A DNA stretch of 64,000 nt from Paenibacillus senegalensis JC66 (GCF_000285515.1 NZ_HE610957.1:718858-782857), one strand, 5' to 3'; positions 26,280 through 36,651 are shown, counted from the first letter of the stretch. Notes: generated by a model from the sequence alone, not told the origin. Program-made: numbers and translations.

Positions 26280-27866
26280 CTATTCGTCAGCCAACCAGGT
26301 TCTCAACAAGTTTACAAACTCATCCGGCTTCTTCTTAGCCAAAGTTTCCAATTGCTTGCGAACCTGTTGATCTTTAGAAACATTCTCATAATCGATCGTA
26401 GGGTACTCCATAGGAACGGCTTCCGGAAGCTCCTCGTCTTCTTCGACAGTCCCGTTCTTCCTGCGGTACACCATATAACCGCCTAGTCCTGCCAGCATCA
26501 ATGCGGCGATTGCGATGCCCCCTACCCAAAACCAATTAATACTGGTTGCAGATGTTACAGGCTCGGGTGCGGCAAACGTATAGTCAAAAACATTCACTTT
26601 CGAAGCCATCTCTTCAGCGCTAAACGTTTTATCGCTATTAGCAAGCGAGGAACTCACTACGGAAAGCAGTATATTTTCAACCGCGTTTCGCATTTCTGGT
26701 GTCAAGGATTCAGGATTATTGCGATCAGGTGGTTCAATTCCTACGGAAATGGTTAAATCAGTTACAGTGAATGGACTCGATTCAATTTGTTGCGTAATTC
26801 TATTGACTTCATAATTAACTGTTCTATGTAATTCTTCGGATTCACCTGTACCCGTTGCAGAAGAGGCCGGGTAATTCGGGATGTCGGTTGCACCTGTTCC
26901 TGCAATGCCGCCGGCATCAGCTCCGCTGCTTGTATAGGATCTTTGTAATTCTTGTACGCTGATTTCAATACCGCGCTGCTCTTCTTCATTAACAGGAGTA
27001 ACCAAGTTTTCCACCCGGTTTTTCTTGTCGAAGTTCATCGTGGCAATAACCATCGGAATTACTTTTTCCGGACCGAGAATGCCTCCGAGCAATGCTTTAA
27101 TTTCCTTGCGGAGATCTTCTTCGAACTGCTTCTTAATCTCAAATTGCATCGCTGCTGCATTCGCCGATGCTATGTGCGGGCTGCTGTTTTTTGAATAGGG
27201 CAACAGATCGCCGCTCTGGTCTGAAATTGTGATATTCTCCACCGGGAGGTTTTTCACACTTTTAGAAACCAATTGATACATGGTGTCTATTTTGTTTTGA
27301 TCCAGGGAATATCCCGGTTTAAGGTGAACGACCACCGAGGCTGTAGACTGCTGGTCTTGTTCATTACGGAGGAAAACGGTATCTTCCGGAAGAGTAATGA
27401 CAACTTTAGAGCTGGCTACTGCTGTGTTGGAGTTAATTAACTGCTGCAGCTCCCCTTGAATCATATCCAGCTTTTTGATACTAAACTCGTTATCTGTCGT
27501 CCCAAACATGCTGTTTTCGCGAAAAGCCCCATAACCAATACTTCCGTTAGTGTTCAAGCCTTGGGATTCCACATCAATCTTAACGGCGGCTACTTGAGTT
27601 CTCGGCACTCCTATAGATCGACCGTCATCACTTAAGCGATACGGAATATTGGAGCTTTCCAAATATTGCTTGATCGCTGCCGCATCGCCTGGCTGAAGCT
27701 CGGTAAACGCTGTTGCGTATTCAGTTTTGGAAAAGTTGTATGTGACCAGGATCAGTGTCAGGATAAGCAGGACTATCGTCGCAATGAATGTGATTTTTTG
27801 TCCTTTGCTGAACCTCCCCCATATCTCTTTGGTCCGGTTTACATATTGGAGAACCGTCTCGTTCAC
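26280..27866 (-). CDS. fliF: Flagellar MS-ring protein FliF
   Basis: 528 residues, GTG start with GAGGTGA upstream. Two membrane segments flank the periplasmic-side ring domains: one near 24-44 (ITFIATIVLLILTLILV) and one near 445-467 (WFWVGGIAIAALMLAGLGGY). Ring-building motifs (SNIPYRLSDDGRSIGVPR, the YceF-like VSSKVVITLPED region) lie between. The extreme C-terminus (LAKKKPDEFVNLLRTWLADE) is the FliG-binding peptide. It is the first structure assembled in the basal body. Confidence 0.97.
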   Translation of the reverse strand: MNETVLQYVNRTKEIWGRFSKGQKITFIATIVLLILTLILVTYNFSKTEYATAFTELQPGDAAAIKQYLESSNIPYRLSDDGRSIGVPRTQVAAVKIDVESQGLNTNGSIGYGAFRENSMFGTTDNEFSIKKLDMIQGELQQLINSNTAVASSKVVITLPEDTVFLRNEQDQQSTASVVVHLKPGYSLDQNKIDTMYQLVSKSVKNLPVENITISDQSGDLLPYSKNSSPHIASANAAAMQFEIKKQFEEDLRKEIKALLGGILGPEKVIPMVIATMNFDKKNRVENLVTPVNEEEQRGIEISVQELQRSYTSSGADAGGIAGTGATDIPNYPASSATGTGESEELHRTVNYEVNRITQQIESSPFTVTDLTISVGIEPPDRNNPESLTPEMRNAVENILLSVVSSSLANSDKTFSAEEMASKVNVFDYTFAAPEPVTSATSINWFWVGGIAIAALMLAGLGGYMVYRRKNGTVEEDEELPEAVPMEYPTIDYENVSKDQQVRKQLETLAKKKPDEFVNLLRTWLADE

Positions 27867-27906
27867 TTCGTCACCTCATCCACTACGTTAGCAAAACTAG
27901 CAAGAA

Positions 27907-28221
27907 CTACATTTGCATTCTCATAATTTCCTGATAAGACTCAATCGCCTTATTTCTAACCTGCACGGTTAACTGCAGGCCTAATTCCGCTTTGGCTGAA
28001 GCGATCATCAGCTGATGAACGTCGTTTAATTCTCCCCTGACAAACTGCTCGTTAAGCTGATTAACCTGGTGATGCTGATTATTCAAATTAGCTATCGCGT
28101 CATTGACCATCTGATTGAATTTTCCGGAAAGCTCGATTGCATTTTCCCTAGGCACATTAATCCGGGTATTTTGTACTGGTCCTAGAGACTGTAGTCCTGT
28201 AGAAGCCAATGTTTCAACCAT
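27907..28221 (-). CDS. fliE: Flagellar hook-basal body adaptor FliE
   Basis: 104 residues, the expected size. The conserved C-terminal two-thirds is clear (FNQMVNDAIANLNNQHHQVNQL, then ASAKAELGLQLTVQVRNKAIESYQEIMRMQM in parts). FliE joins the MS-ring to the rod. It is encoded between flgC and fliF. ATG 28221 follows GGAG. Confidence 0.96.
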   Translation of the reverse strand: MVETLASTGLQSLGPVQNTRINVPRENAIELSGKFNQMVNDAIANLNNQHHQVNQLNEQFVRGELNDVHQLMIASAKAELGLQLTVQVRNKAIESYQEIMRMQM

Positions 28222-28336
28222 TTCTTCTCCACTCCCTTAACAGTAATTTCTACAAACTAGGTCTTGCGGCTCATCCATTTTTCAACATACTTTCCGCTTT
28301 TACTCATTATGTTTTCAACAAGCTTTGTTTACGACC

Positions 28337-28786
28337 TTATCTGCCGCCAAGCTCCAACGCCTTCATGACCATTGCTTTGGATGCATTCAATGCTGTTACG
28401 TTCGCCTCATACGAGCGAGTGGCCGAAATCATATCAACCATTTCCTTCAAAATATCCACATTGGGCATCAATACATATCCTTCTTCATTCGCATCCGGGT
28501 GGGAGGGGTTGAAAACAAGCTTATGGGGCGTAGGGTCGTTTACAATACTGGTAACCTTAACTCCTTCACCGGAAACGCCGCTCATCGCTGACTGTAAATG
28601 CTGTGCAAACGGTTTAGCCTGGGGCTCCAATGCAACCATCTTCCTAGTATAAGGCTCCCATCTGCCGTTAACGAACCTTGTGCGTGTTGTCTCTGCGTTG
28701 GCAATATTGGAGGAAATCACATCCATCCTCATTCTTTGGGCAGTAAGAGCGGATGTGCTTATGTCAAACGCACTAGTCAGTTTCAT
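28337..28786 (-). CDS. flgC: Flagellar proximal rod protein FlgC
   Basis: 149 residues. The rod-protein N-terminal motif (STSALTAQRMRMDVISSNIANAETT in parts) and C-terminal motif (PNVDILKEMVDMISATRSYEANVTALNASK in parts) are both present. Its ATG overlaps the flgB stop (ATGA-type), so the two rod proteins are coupled. Confidence 0.97.
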   Translation of the reverse strand: MKLTSAFDISTSALTAQRMRMDVISSNIANAETTRTRFVNGRWEPYTRKMVALEPQAKPFAQHLQSAMSGVSGEGVKVTSIVNDPTPHKLVFNPSHPDANEEGYVLMPNVDILKEMVDMISATRSYEANVTALNASKAMVMKALELGGR

Positions 28787-29190
28787 CAGTTACTCACCCC
28801 CATTGCCGAGCGAGCCATTTTGATCTCATGATTGATCTGCTGCGATAAAATATAATAGTTCAACTGGTTTTTGGCCAGTAAAGACATTTCCAGGTCAATG
28901 TCTACGTTGTTCATATTGTTGTTCATCGTAGAATCACCGTCCTTAATAATTTGCGGGACCGGATTGCTGGGTTGCCCTATTTCAAAATGCCTTGGATCAG
29001 TGCGAAAGCCCTGCACAGTAAAAGATGGGTCCATTTCTCTACGAAGTAGTTCTTCAAACCTTACTTCGGACCTTTTAAAATATGGGGTGTCTACATTGGC
29101 AACATTGTTAGAGATTACTTGATGCCTAGTTGATGCTGCGTCAAGAGAACGGGCGACTAGGTTAAAAGTCGGTGAATTCAACAAAATCAT
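28786..29190 (-). CDS. flgB: Flagellar proximal rod protein FlgB
   Basis: 134 residues from ATG 29190, preceded by GGGAG; an in-frame GTG six bases upstream is less likely. The rod motif (LDAASTRHQVISNNVANVDTPYFKRSEV in parts) and the C-terminal NNVDIDLEMSLLAKNQLNYYILSQQI region (in parts) define FlgB. It is the first gene of the fla/che cluster. The codY terminator lies upstream, so its own promoter must lie between about 29200 and 29350. Confidence 0.97.
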   Translation of the reverse strand: MILLNSPTFNLVARSLDAASTRHQVISNNVANVDTPYFKRSEVRFEELLRREMDPSFTVQGFRTDPRHFEIGQPSNPVPQIIKDGDSTMNNNMNNVDIDLEMSLLAKNQLNYYILSQQINHEIKMARSAMGVSN

Positions 29191-29217
29191 TAACACTCCC
29201 TACTCTCTCAAAGATTT

Positions 29218-29247
29218 AGATTAAGGTATTCAACAAAAAATATGCAA
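29218..29247 (-). promoter_or_regulatory. Candidate sigma-A promoter of the fla/che cluster
   Basis: On the minus strand a TTGCAT hexamer (29242-29247) is followed after 17-18 bases by TTAATC/TAATCT (29218-29224), about 30 bases before the flgB start. It is the best sigma-A-like match between the codY terminator and flgB. I see no convincing SigD-type site (TAAA...GCCGATAT) in this gap. The match is modest. Confidence 0.3.
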
Positions 29248-29355
29248 ATCCTTCCTCCTCTTCGACATTTTTTTGAACCGTATGTGAAAAATCTGACAAA
29301 ATTCGATCTCATAAAACATCTCTTATATTGAATATAAATGGAAATGTTGACAATA

Positions 29356-29388
29356 AGAAAAAAGACCTATCTTTGACAGGTCTTTTCC
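29356..29388 (-). terminator. Rho-independent terminator after codY
   Basis: On the minus strand the sequence AAAAGACCTGTC, a three-base loop, GATAGGTCTTTT and a T-rich run form a 12-pair stem about 65 bases after the codY stop. It separates the trmFO-hslVU-codY transcript from the fla/che cluster. The near symmetry would also allow some function on the plus strand. Confidence 0.85.
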
Positions 29389-29450
29389 TAAATATAGTTA
29401 TATATGACTATTTTAATAATCCTTTAGAACTGTTTTTCAACAAAAAATAG

Positions 29451-30230
29451 TCAAACTTTTACTTTTTCTAAAGCAATCATTAACTGATCATTCAAGATTT
29501 TGATATAGGTCCCTTTCATGCCTAAAGAACGAGTTTCTATGACTCCGGCACTTTCTAATTTTCTCAGTGCATTTACAATCACCGATCTGGTTATTCCTAC
29601 CCGGTCGGCTATTTTACTGGCAACCAACAACCCTTCCTTACCATCCAGCTCTTCAAAAATATGCTCTACTGCTTCTAATTCACTATAGGATAAAGAGCCA
29701 ACAGCTACGTCAACTACAGCCTTGCTGCGCATTTCCTGTTCGGTTTCCTCGGCGCGCTCCTTCAGAATTTCCATCCCCACAACCGTTGAACCATACTCCG
29801 CAAGGATATAGTCATCATCCACGAAGGGATTGTCTTTGCGGGTAAGCACAAGCGAGCCGAGACGGTCTCCTCCCCCTACGATGGGAATGATCGTCAGCTG
29901 CCGGTGATGAAATTCATGTTCAATCTGCTGTACAAATGAATAGTACAAGCTGTCTTTCTCCAGGTTGGAGGTGGTTTCTTCAATCTTGAGCAGCAGGTTG
30001 TTAAAATCGCTTGGAAACCGTTTGTCCTCATAAATCATTTGACTTAGACGATCGGATTCGTCCGCTTCAAATTTGGCAAAGCCGAGAATTTTCCCCTTGC
30101 GGCTGACCACATAAAGATCAGCCTGGATCGTATCTCTCAAAACTTCAGCCATTTCCATAAAGCTTACCGGTTTGCCGGCTGCTTTTTGCAGCAGCCGGTT
30201 TAATCTTCTTGTCTTAGCTAACAACGTCAT
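29451..30230 (-). CDS. codY: GTP- and branched-chain amino acid-sensing global repressor CodY
   Basis: 259 residues from ATG 30230, which has GGAGG eight bases upstream; this is exactly the B. subtilis length. The N-terminal GAF domain (about 1-155) binds isoleucine/leucine/valine, and the C-terminal winged helix (about 170-255) contains [20 protein letters not shown] and the recognition helix [20 protein letters not shown]. CodY represses nutrient-limitation genes, including motility genes in B. subtilis, when GTP and amino acids are plentiful. It ends the hslV-hslU-codY group, as in other Bacilli. Confidence 0.98.
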   Translation of the reverse strand: MTLLAKTRRLNRLLQKAAGKPVSFMEMAEVLRDTIQADLYVVSRKGKILGFAKFEADESDRLSQMIYEDKRFPSDFNNLLLKIEETTSNLEKDSLYYSFVQQIEHEFHHRQLTIIPIVGGGDRLGSLVLTRKDNPFVDDDYILAEYGSTVVGMEILKERAEETEQEMRSKAVVDVAVGSLSYSELEAVEHIFEELDGKEGLLVASKIADRVGITRSVIVNALRKLESAGVIETRSLGMKGTYIKILNDQLMIALEKVKV

Positions 30231-30275
30231 TTCATAGGCCTCCATTAAAAGTAGGGCTTACTACTTAGCACTCAC

Positions 30276-31670
30276 TTATAAAATATATTGACTCAGGTCT
30301 TTGTTCTTGGCGATATCCGCCAGCTTCTCCCGCACATATTCCGGAGTAATGACCAGCTCTTCCAGATTAATATCCGACGCCTCAAAGGACAAATCCTCCA
30401 GCAATTTCTCCAAAATGGTATGCAGCCTTCGCGCACCGATATTATCGGTGTTCTGATTAACTTCGACCGCGATAGCCGCTAACTCACGTATAGCCTCCTC
30501 GGAGAATGTAATCTTGATGCCTTCGGTTTCCAGCAAGGCTGTGTATTGCTTTGTTATCGCATTTTGCGGCTCAGTCAAAATCAGCACGAAATCTTCCAGC
30601 GATAAATTACTGAGCTCGACCCGGATTGGAAACCTGCCCTGAAGTTCGGGAATAAGATCTGATGGTTTTGCCGTATGAAATGCACCGGCAGCAATGAACA
30701 GAATGAAATCCGTATGCACAGGCCCATATTTGGTCATTACTGTAGATCCTTCAACGATAGGCAAAATATCCCGCTGCACTCCCTCACGCGATACATCAGG
30801 ACCGCTTCCGCGGTTACCGCTGGCAATTTTATCGATTTCGTCAATGAAGATAATCCCCGATTGCTCGGCTCTTTTCACCGCCTCCTGGATGACCTCATCC
30901 ATATCCATCAGCTTATTGGCTTCATCCTGGATAAGCACCTTTCTTGCTTCTTTAATGGGCAATTTCCGCTTTTTTGTTTTTTTGGGCAGCAGGCTGCCGA
31001 ACATTTCCTGCATGTTAAAGCCCATTTGCTCATTGCCTTGCCCGGCCAGCATATCCAGCATGGAGGGACTATGGTCATCCACTTCAATTTCGATGATCTC
31101 CTGCTCCATCTCTCCAGCCAAAAGCCGTTTTCTCACTTCTTCCCGTTTGCTTTGCTCTGCCGGCTCCTGCTGCTGCGGCTCCTGCTCAGCCTGGTTCTGG
31201 CTGCCAAAGAGCATTTCCAGCGGATTGCGCTGGGACTTGGACTTGCTGCCGGACGGCACCAGAATCGAAACGATTCTTTCGTTCGCCAGTTTTTCCGCTT
31301 TATCCTTTAACGATTCTGTTTTTTCACTTTTTACCGTGCGGATAGCCGTTTCTACAAGATCCCGCACCATAGATTCCACATCCCGGCCCACATAGCCAAC
31401 CTCTGTAAATTTGGTCGCTTCCACCTTCACAAAAGGAGCCTTGACCAGCTTCGCGATCCTGCGTGCTATTTCCGTTTTTCCCACGCCGGTAGGACCAATC
31501 ATTAATATATTTTTAGGGACGATTTCATCACGAATCGACTCATCCAATAGGCTTCTCCGGAAGCGGTTCCGCAAAGCTACCGCGACTGACTTCTTTGCCT
31601 TCTTTTGTCCCACAATGTACTTATCCAATTCGGCAACGATCTGTTTAGGTGTCAAGGAAGAACTGGTCAT
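30276..31670 (-). CDS. hslU: ATP-dependent protease ATPase subunit HslU (ClpY)
   Basis: 464 residues from ATG 31670, with GGAGG upstream; the open frame extends further upstream but into hslV. Walker A is GPTGVGKT at residues 59-66, Walker B is [11 protein letters not shown], and the pore/I-domain region is Gln/Glu-rich (about 150-240). The C-terminus ends in the HslV-activating tail (KDLSQYIL). It unfolds substrates for HslV, encoded just upstream. Confidence 0.98.
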   Translation of the reverse strand: MTSSSLTPKQIVAELDKYIVGQKKAKKSVAVALRNRFRRSLLDESIRDEIVPKNILMIGPTGVGKTEIARRIAKLVKAPFVKVEATKFTEVGYVGRDVESMVRDLVETAIRTVKSEKTESLKDKAEKLANERIVSILVPSGSKSKSQRNPLEMLFGSQNQAEQEPQQQEPAEQSKREEVRKRLLAGEMEQEIIEIEVDDHSPSMLDMLAGQGNEQMGFNMQEMFGSLLPKKTKKRKLPIKEARKVLIQDEANKLMDMDEVIQEAVKRAEQSGIIFIDEIDKIASGNRGSGPDVSREGVQRDILPIVEGSTVMTKYGPVHTDFILFIAAGAFHTAKPSDLIPELQGRFPIRVELSNLSLEDFVLILTEPQNAITKQYTALLETEGIKITFSEEAIRELAAIAVEVNQNTDNIGARRLHTILEKLLEDLSFEASDINLEELVITPEYVREKLADIAKNKDLSQYIL

Positions 31671-31710
31671 AACTACCTCCCAATCCGATATGTTTTTCTT
31701 ATATGTATCT

Positions 31711-32253
31711 TCAATCCATTTCCTCCAAAATGATATTGTGATTCGTGAATACACAAATCTCTGCCGCCATTTCCAGTGCCGCTCTAGCTATCGCTGCAGC
31801 CTCCATGTCCGGTGAATATCGCTGCAGTGCACGGCCCGCTGCAAGAGCGAAGCTTCCGCCAGAGCCGATAGCCAGAATGCCATCATCCGGTTCTATGATT
31901 TCTCCATTTCCGGAAATTAATAACAAGCCCGTGGAGTCCATCACAATCATCATGGCTTCCAGCTTGCGCAGCACTCTATCCGAACGCCAATCTTTTGCTA
32001 ATTCCACAGCCGCTCGCTGCAAATTCCCGTGATGCTCCTCAAGCTTGCTTTCAAATTTTTCGAACAAGGTAATCGCATCCGCTACCGAACCGGCAAATCC
32101 GGCTATAACTTTTCCCCGGTATAATCTGCGGACTTTTTTAGCTTTGCTTTTCATTACCATGCTGTTGCCAAACGTGACCTGACCGTCTCCGGCAATGGCC
32201 CCCTTGCCTTTATGTCGAATGGCAAATATCGTTGTGGCATGAAATTCGCTCAT
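31711..32253 (-). CDS. hslV: Ntn-hydrolase-type protease subunit HslV (ClpQ/CodW) with N-terminal Ser
   Basis: 180 residues, full length. After removal of Met1 the N-terminus would be Ser ([13 protein letters not shown]), as in B. subtilis ClpQ, where processed Ser acts as nucleophile; most other HslV proteins use Thr. [29 protein letters not shown] and [15 protein letters not shown] are family signatures. It forms the double hexameric proteolytic core with HslU. xerC, which lies upstream of it in B. subtilis, is absent here. Confidence 0.97.
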   Translation of the reverse strand: MSEFHATTIFAIRHKGKGAIAGDGQVTFGNSMVMKSKAKKVRRLYRGKVIAGFAGSVADAITLFEKFESKLEEHHGNLQRAAVELAKDWRSDRVLRKLEAMMIVMDSTGLLLISGNGEIIEPDDGILAIGSGGSFALAAGRALQRYSPDMEAAAIARAALEMAAEICVFTNHNIILEEMD

Positions 32254-32449
32254 TTGCTCACTCCTTCGTATAAAAAAGAACTTGCGTTAACCGCTCTACC
32301 CGGCGGACAACTTGCTACGTAATGGTGCTTGCAGCGCCCGAAATTAAAATAAGGGCGAGAGCAGTCAAACAGGGAACGGCATATTTATTTATACCGGTCC
32401 CCGTGCTTTTTCCGCTATATAGCAGTACTATCGTACCATAGGACATGAT

Positions 32450-33778
32450 TTAGTTACAAGCCGCAGAGCCTGTTTTGTGTAAAAAATTCTGAATACTCCG
32501 AATCGCTCTTTCAGCTATCTTTTCATTCTTTGCTTTTTTATTGCGAATCTTCTCCGCAAGCGGCGGAAACAGGCCAAAATTAGCATTCATTGGCTGAAAA
32601 TGCTTGAAATCCGCTGTAGTAATATAAGCCGCCATGCTGCCGAGCGCAGACTCTTCAGGGAACACGAGACATTCTTCTCCCCGTGCCATTCGTCCCGCAT
32701 TCAGGCCGGCAATCAATCCCGATGCCGCTGATTCTACATAGCCCTCCACCCCGGTCATTTGACCTGCAAAGAACAAATTGTCCCTGCGCTTGAACTGGTA
32801 GGTCTGGTTCAGGAGCTTGGGTGAATTAATAAACGTATTGCGGTGCATTACGCCGTATCGAACAATTTCCGCATGCTCTAATCCGGGTATGAGAGAAAAT
32901 ACTTTTTTCTGTTCTCCCCATTTGAGATGGGTCTGAAACCCTACCAGATTATACAAGGTTCCCGCGGCATTATCCTGACGCAGCTGAATGACCGCGTAAG
33001 GCTGTTTGCCGGTTCGAGGATCAATCAGTCCTACCGGCTTCATAGGACCAAAGAGAACCGTCTTTTTGCCCCGCTTAGCCATTACTTCTATCGGCATGCA
33101 GCCCTCAAAATAGATTTCTTTCTCAAAATCTTTGATCGGGGCCACCTCTGCCTGAATAAGTGCTTCGTAGAAAATATTGAATTCTTCCTCTGTCATAGGG
33201 CAATTAATATAAGCCGCCTCCCCTTTGTCATACCGGGAAGCAACGAATACTTTGTCCATATCGATAGATTCCTTCTCTACAATTGGAGCTGCAGCGTCAT
33301 AGAAATATAAATATTCCTCTCCCATAAGCCCCTGCAGCTTAGCAGAGAGCTCCGGAGAAGTGAGCGGCCCCGTTGCAACGACCGTAATTCCTTCGGGCAA
33401 ATCTGTAACTTCATCTCTCACGATTTCTACCAGCGGATGATTCTCCAAGGTGGATGTAATCTCTCCAGCGAACAAATCGCGGTCAACAGCCAGTGCCCCT
33501 CCAGCGGGAACTGCATGCTTGTCCGCACTGGACAAAATCAGTGAATCCATAATTCGCATCTCTTCCTTAAGCACCCCTACCGCATTGGTGAGCCCATTAG
33601 CCCGTAAGGAATTGCTGCACACCAATTCGGCGAATTTATCGCTTATATGCGCAGGCGTTTTGCGCACAGGGCGCATTTCATACAGAGTGACAGGCACTCC
33701 CTGCTTGGCGATTTGCCAAGCAGCTTCACTGCCGGCTAAACCGGCTCCAATGACCGTAACCCTCTGCTGTATACTCAT
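32450..33778 (-). CDS. trmFO: tRNA (uracil-54-C5)-methyltransferase TrmFO, folate/FAD-dependent
   Basis: 442 residues. The N-terminal FAD-binding motif [19 protein letters not shown] is followed by the TrmFO-specific [13 protein letters not shown] and [20 protein letters not shown] stretches; the C-terminal part has [22 protein letters not shown] (in parts). It makes T54 in tRNA using methylenetetrahydrofolate. It lies between topA and hslV, the usual Firmicute place. Confidence 0.98.
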   Translation of the reverse strand: MSIQQRVTVIGAGLAGSEAAWQIAKQGVPVTLYEMRPVRKTPAHISDKFAELVCSNSLRANGLTNAVGVLKEEMRIMDSLILSSADKHAVPAGGALAVDRDLFAGEITSTLENHPLVEIVRDEVTDLPEGITVVATGPLTSPELSAKLQGLMGEEYLYFYDAAAPIVEKESIDMDKVFVASRYDKGEAAYINCPMTEEEFNIFYEALIQAEVAPIKDFEKEIYFEGCMPIEVMAKRGKKTVLFGPMKPVGLIDPRTGKQPYAVIQLRQDNAAGTLYNLVGFQTHLKWGEQKKVFSLIPGLEHAEIVRYGVMHRNTFINSPKLLNQTYQFKRRDNLFFAGQMTGVEGYVESAASGLIAGLNAGRMARGEECLVFPEESALGSMAAYITTADFKHFQPMNANFGLFPPLAEKIRNKKAKNEKIAERAIRSIQNFLHKTGSAACN

Positions 33779-34003
33779 AGCAACCTACTTCCTTTCTATA
33801 TCAGCACTTCTCCACAACCTCCTGCTGGCAATTCGTCGAACAAAACAAGATATGGGCAACTGAACACTTTTAATCTAAATCTTGCTCGATAACAGATACA
33901 GCTAGAATCTCGGCAAGTGCTCAACTTTCCTTTTAATATACCTACGGCAGGCTGAAACAAGGTTGAAGCTACGGTAGGCTGAAGCTCCCCACACAAGGGC
34001 AAG

Positions 34004-34030
34004 GGGCTGTCCAATAATTCTGGACAGCCC
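34004..34030. repeat. Perfect inverted repeat with 10-bp arms
   Basis: Arms GGGCTGTCCA and TGGACAGCCC flank a seven-base loop. There is no T run on either side, so it is a poor terminator. The arm resembles the ends of the MITE-like repeats at 34383-34503 and 47153-47280 (GTCTGTCC, GACTGTCC), which suggests a deletion derivative or solo end pair of the same element family. Confidence 0.6.
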
Positions 34031-34040
34031 AATTCGCTCC

Positions 34041-34085
34041 GGCCCGCTGCTGCGGCAACTGTATGCGGTTTTCCGCATACAGTTG
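34041..34085. repeat. Palindromic intergenic repeat, copy 1
   Basis: Starts with GGCCCGCTGCTGCGGCAA followed by a hairpin core TGTATGCGG-TTTT-CCGCATACA. A second copy in the same orientation starts at 34273. It contains no coding signal. Confidence 0.7.
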
Positions 34086-34272
34086 GTCTTGGAGTCCGCT
34101 GCAGCTTTTACGAATTTTCGTATGGAACACTGGCTGCAGCTCCTTAATAGCTTAAAGCCGCCCGCGCAGCCCTTGAGCCCCGCCAACCTTGGCTATCTTC
34201 ATGCTGGATTTGTGCCTGAGAATTCAATGACATGACTGTTTTCGCATACACTTTCGCATACAAATCGCCTCG

Positions 34273-34317
34273 AGGCCCGCTGCTGCGGCAAATGTATGCG
34301 GTTTTCGCATACATTTC
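34273..34317. repeat. Palindromic intergenic repeat, copy 2
   Basis: Shares GGCCCGCTGCTGCGGCAA and the TGTATGCGG/CGCATACA hairpin with the copy at 34041, with one base missing in the loop and an extended stem (AAATGTATGCG...CGCATACATTT). Two further CGCATACA half-units lie just before it (34240-34262). Confidence 0.7.
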
Positions 34318-34382
34318 TGCGAGCGAAGAGACGAAATTGTTGACGCCTTGACCCTCGAAGCATCTCATAGAAAGGATAGCCA

Positions 34383-34503
34383 GGGTCTGTCCAGGAAATC
34401 CATATTCAAGCAAACTGAAAATTAAAACCCAAGAATGTTGATATTACAGCATTCTTCGGATTTGCTTTTATTAGGCTGAACTGCCACTTTTCGGACAGAC
34501 TCC
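34383..34503. repeat. MITE-like element, copy 1
   Basis: About 120 bases bounded by GGGTCTGTCC and GGACAGACTCC, an imperfect terminal inverted repeat. An internal hairpin is centred on GAATGTTG...CAGCATTC. It is related, in opposite orientation, to 47153-47280: the shared core includes GAATGCTGTAATATCAACAT and GTGGCAGTTCAGCC. No transposase is encoded; mobilisation in trans is inferred. Confidence 0.65.
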
Positions 34504-34515
34504 TGCCAGAGCTTT

Positions 34516-36594
34516 TTATTCCGGGGCATCCTCTTTGTAATCGCACTGGGTGCAATGAATTTTGGCACCCGCTTTACTATTTTTCACTACCATCATGGAA
34601 TCACACTTCGGACATGGCTTCTCAACTGGACGGTCCCAAGAAACAAAATCACATTCCGGGTAACGGTCGCAGCCAAAAAACACCCTGCCTTTTTTGCTTC
34701 TCCGCTCGACTATTCTTCCTTGTGAACATTTGGGGCAGGCTACTCCAATGTCTTTAATGATCGGTTTCGTATTGCGGCAGTCCGGGAAGCCGGAGCAAGC
34801 CAAAAACTTGCCAAACCGCCCCATCTTATAAACCATTGGCTGACCGCATTTTTCACAGATTTCATCCGAGACCTCGTCTTGAATTTCTATTTCCTTCATT
34901 TCTTCCTCGGCATATTCCAGACGTTTCTCGAAGGACTGGTAAAATTCATCGAGCACCTTGATCCAATTTTCCTTGCCCTCTTCCACGTGATCAAGCTCTT
35001 CCTCCATATTGGCTGTAAACTCCACATCCAAGATTTCCGGGAAGAATTCCTCCATCAGCTCCACAACCAGCTCGCCCAGCTCTGTAGGTACAAACTTCTT
35101 TTCCTCCAGGGCAACATAGCCGCGACGCTGAATGGTTTCCAAGGTTGGAGCGTAGGTGCTTGGTCTGCCAATCCCCAATTCCTCAAGTGTGCGAACGAGT
35201 CTGGCTTCCGTGTAACGGGGAGGCGGTTGAGTAAAATGCTGTTTCGGTTCGATCTGTTCAGCATTCACCTCGTCTCCCTTGCCTAATGGCGGCAGCAGGC
35301 GGTCTTCCTCAGTCGTCTCATCGTCATTGCCTTCAACATACACCTTCATAAAACCAGGAAACTTTACCTTGGAGCCAACCGCCCGGAATACCGCGCTTCC
35401 AGCAGCTATATCGACCGTCATCGTATCCAGCACTGCAGAAGTCATTTGACTGGCCACGAAACGTTCCCAAATTAACTTGTAAAGCCGGTACTGGTCTCGG
35501 CTTAAGAAGCTCTTGATCTCGTCTGGCTGCCTAAGAACCGAGCTTGGCCGCACCGCTTCATGCGCATCCTGGGTGTTGCTGTTTTTCTTGGAGTACACGC
35601 GGGGAGTGGAAGGAACAAATTCGGCCCCAAATTTGCCCTCGATAAATTGCTTTGCTTCCTCCTGGGCGGCAGGGGAAATTCTAGTAGAGTCAGTACGCAT
35701 ATACGTGATTAAACCCACGGTTCCTTCTTTACCGAGCTCTATGCCTTCATAAAGCTGCTGGGCTACCGACATCGTCTTGGCTGCCCGAAAATTCAGCTTG
35801 CGTGCTGCTTCCTGCTGCAGCGTACTGGTAATAAAAGGCGCAGAAGGATGGCGCTGGCGCTCCTTCTCCTTGACTTCCTGAACAATAAAGCTTTCCTTGT
35901 CAATCACTTTCAGAATCTGATTTACTTCGTCCTCATTGTTCAAATCGGTTTTTTTGCCATCAAGACTGTAAAACTTGGCTTCGAATTTGCTCTTGCCTGA
36001 TTTTAACTGGGCTGTAATAGACCAATATTCAACCGGCACAAATCCCTTGATTTCATTCTCCCGGTCGTTAATTAGCTTCACCGCTACGGACTGAACTCTT
36101 CCTGCAGACAAGCCCTTTTTCACTTTCTTCCAAAGCAAGGGGCTGATCTTGTAACCAACGAGCCGGTCCAAAATTCTTCTAGCCTGCTGAGCATTCACCA
36201 AATCTTTATTAATCGGTCTTGGCGTTTTAAACGCATCCTTGACCGCTTGTTTGGTAATTTCATTAAAAACAACCCGGCAAGGTTCACTATCGCTTAGCTC
36301 TAAATAATGAGCCAAATGCCAGGCAATCGCCTCCCCTTCGCGGTCAGGGTCAGCTGCGAGATAAACCTTTTTCACTTTTTTGCGAGCATCTTTCAGTTCC
36401 TTTAAGACCGAACCTTTACCCCGGATCGTGATGTACTTCGGTTCGAAATTGCGCTTCACTTCAACGCCAATTTGGCTTTTAGGAAGATCACGTATATGGC
36501 CCATCGATGCTTTAACTATATATTTACTGCCTAAATATTTGCCTATGGTTTTGGCTTTAGCGGGTGATTCCACAATAACTAGCGAATCTGCCAT
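34516..36594 (-). CDS. topA: DNA topoisomerase I (type IA) TopA
   Basis: 692 residues from ATG 36594 (GGAGG nine bases upstream; the ATG two codons earlier is too close). The TOPRIM domain starts at [19 protein letters not shown] and includes [13 protein letters not shown]. The catalytic tyrosine is about Tyr298 in [13 protein letters not shown]. Three C-terminal four-Cys zinc ribbons follow: CEKC...CSGFPDC, CPKC...CDRYPEC and CPKC...CTQC. It relaxes negative supercoils. The topA-trmFO order is typical of Bacilli. Confidence 0.98.
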   Translation of the reverse strand: MADSLVIVESPAKAKTIGKYLGSKYIVKASMGHIRDLPKSQIGVEVKRNFEPKYITIRGKGSVLKELKDARKKVKKVYLAADPDREGEAIAWHLAHYLELSDSEPCRVVFNEITKQAVKDAFKTPRPINKDLVNAQQARRILDRLVGYKISPLLWKKVKKGLSAGRVQSVAVKLINDRENEIKGFVPVEYWSITAQLKSGKSKFEAKFYSLDGKKTDLNNEDEVNQILKVIDKESFIVQEVKEKERQRHPSAPFITSTLQQEAARKLNFRAAKTMSVAQQLYEGIELGKEGTVGLITYMRTDSTRISPAAQEEAKQFIEGKFGAEFVPSTPRVYSKKNSNTQDAHEAVRPSSVLRQPDEIKSFLSRDQYRLYKLIWERFVASQMTSAVLDTMTVDIAAGSAVFRAVGSKVKFPGFMKVYVEGNDDETTEEDRLLPPLGKGDEVNAEQIEPKQHFTQPPPRYTEARLVRTLEELGIGRPSTYAPTLETIQRRGYVALEEKKFVPTELGELVVELMEEFFPEILDVEFTANMEEELDHVEEGKENWIKVLDEFYQSFEKRLEYAEEEMKEIEIQDEVSDEICEKCGQPMVYKMGRFGKFLACSGFPDCRNTKPIIKDIGVACPKCSQGRIVERRSKKGRVFFGCDRYPECDFVSWDRPVEKPCPKCDSMMVVKNSKAGAKIHCTQCDYKEDAPE

Positions 36595-36651
36595 GTGCAT
36601 CTTCCTCCCCTCTGGTCAACTTTGCCTCTATATTTCATTGCTGGTCTATAG

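Larger units (their letters stand above)
33779..34515. other. Gene-free, repeat-rich gap between trmFO and topA
   Basis: About 740 bases. Short open frames exist on the minus strand, but they lack ribosome binding sites and recognisable protein features and are built partly of repeats. The gap holds a perfect 10-bp-stem hairpin (34004-34030, GGGCTGTCCA/TGGACAGCCC), two direct copies of a 45-base palindromic unit (34041-34085, 34273-34317) and a MITE-like element (34383-34503). No clear promoter or intrinsic terminator was identified. Confidence 0.7.

Noticed and set aside
29260-29340. CodY box upstream of flgB
   Set aside because: AATTTTGTCAGATTTTT only loosely resembles AATTTTCWGAAAATT and needs a two-base insertion.
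30694-31395. 233-codon open frame on the plus strand
   Set aside because: It is antisense to hslU, with Ser/Cys-rich shadow composition and no start signals.
33902-34413. Two overlapping small minus-strand frames with similar AYSCRSSGP / AYICRSSGP segments
   Set aside because: The similarity comes from the palindromic DNA repeat they cross; neither has a ribosome binding site or protein-like composition.
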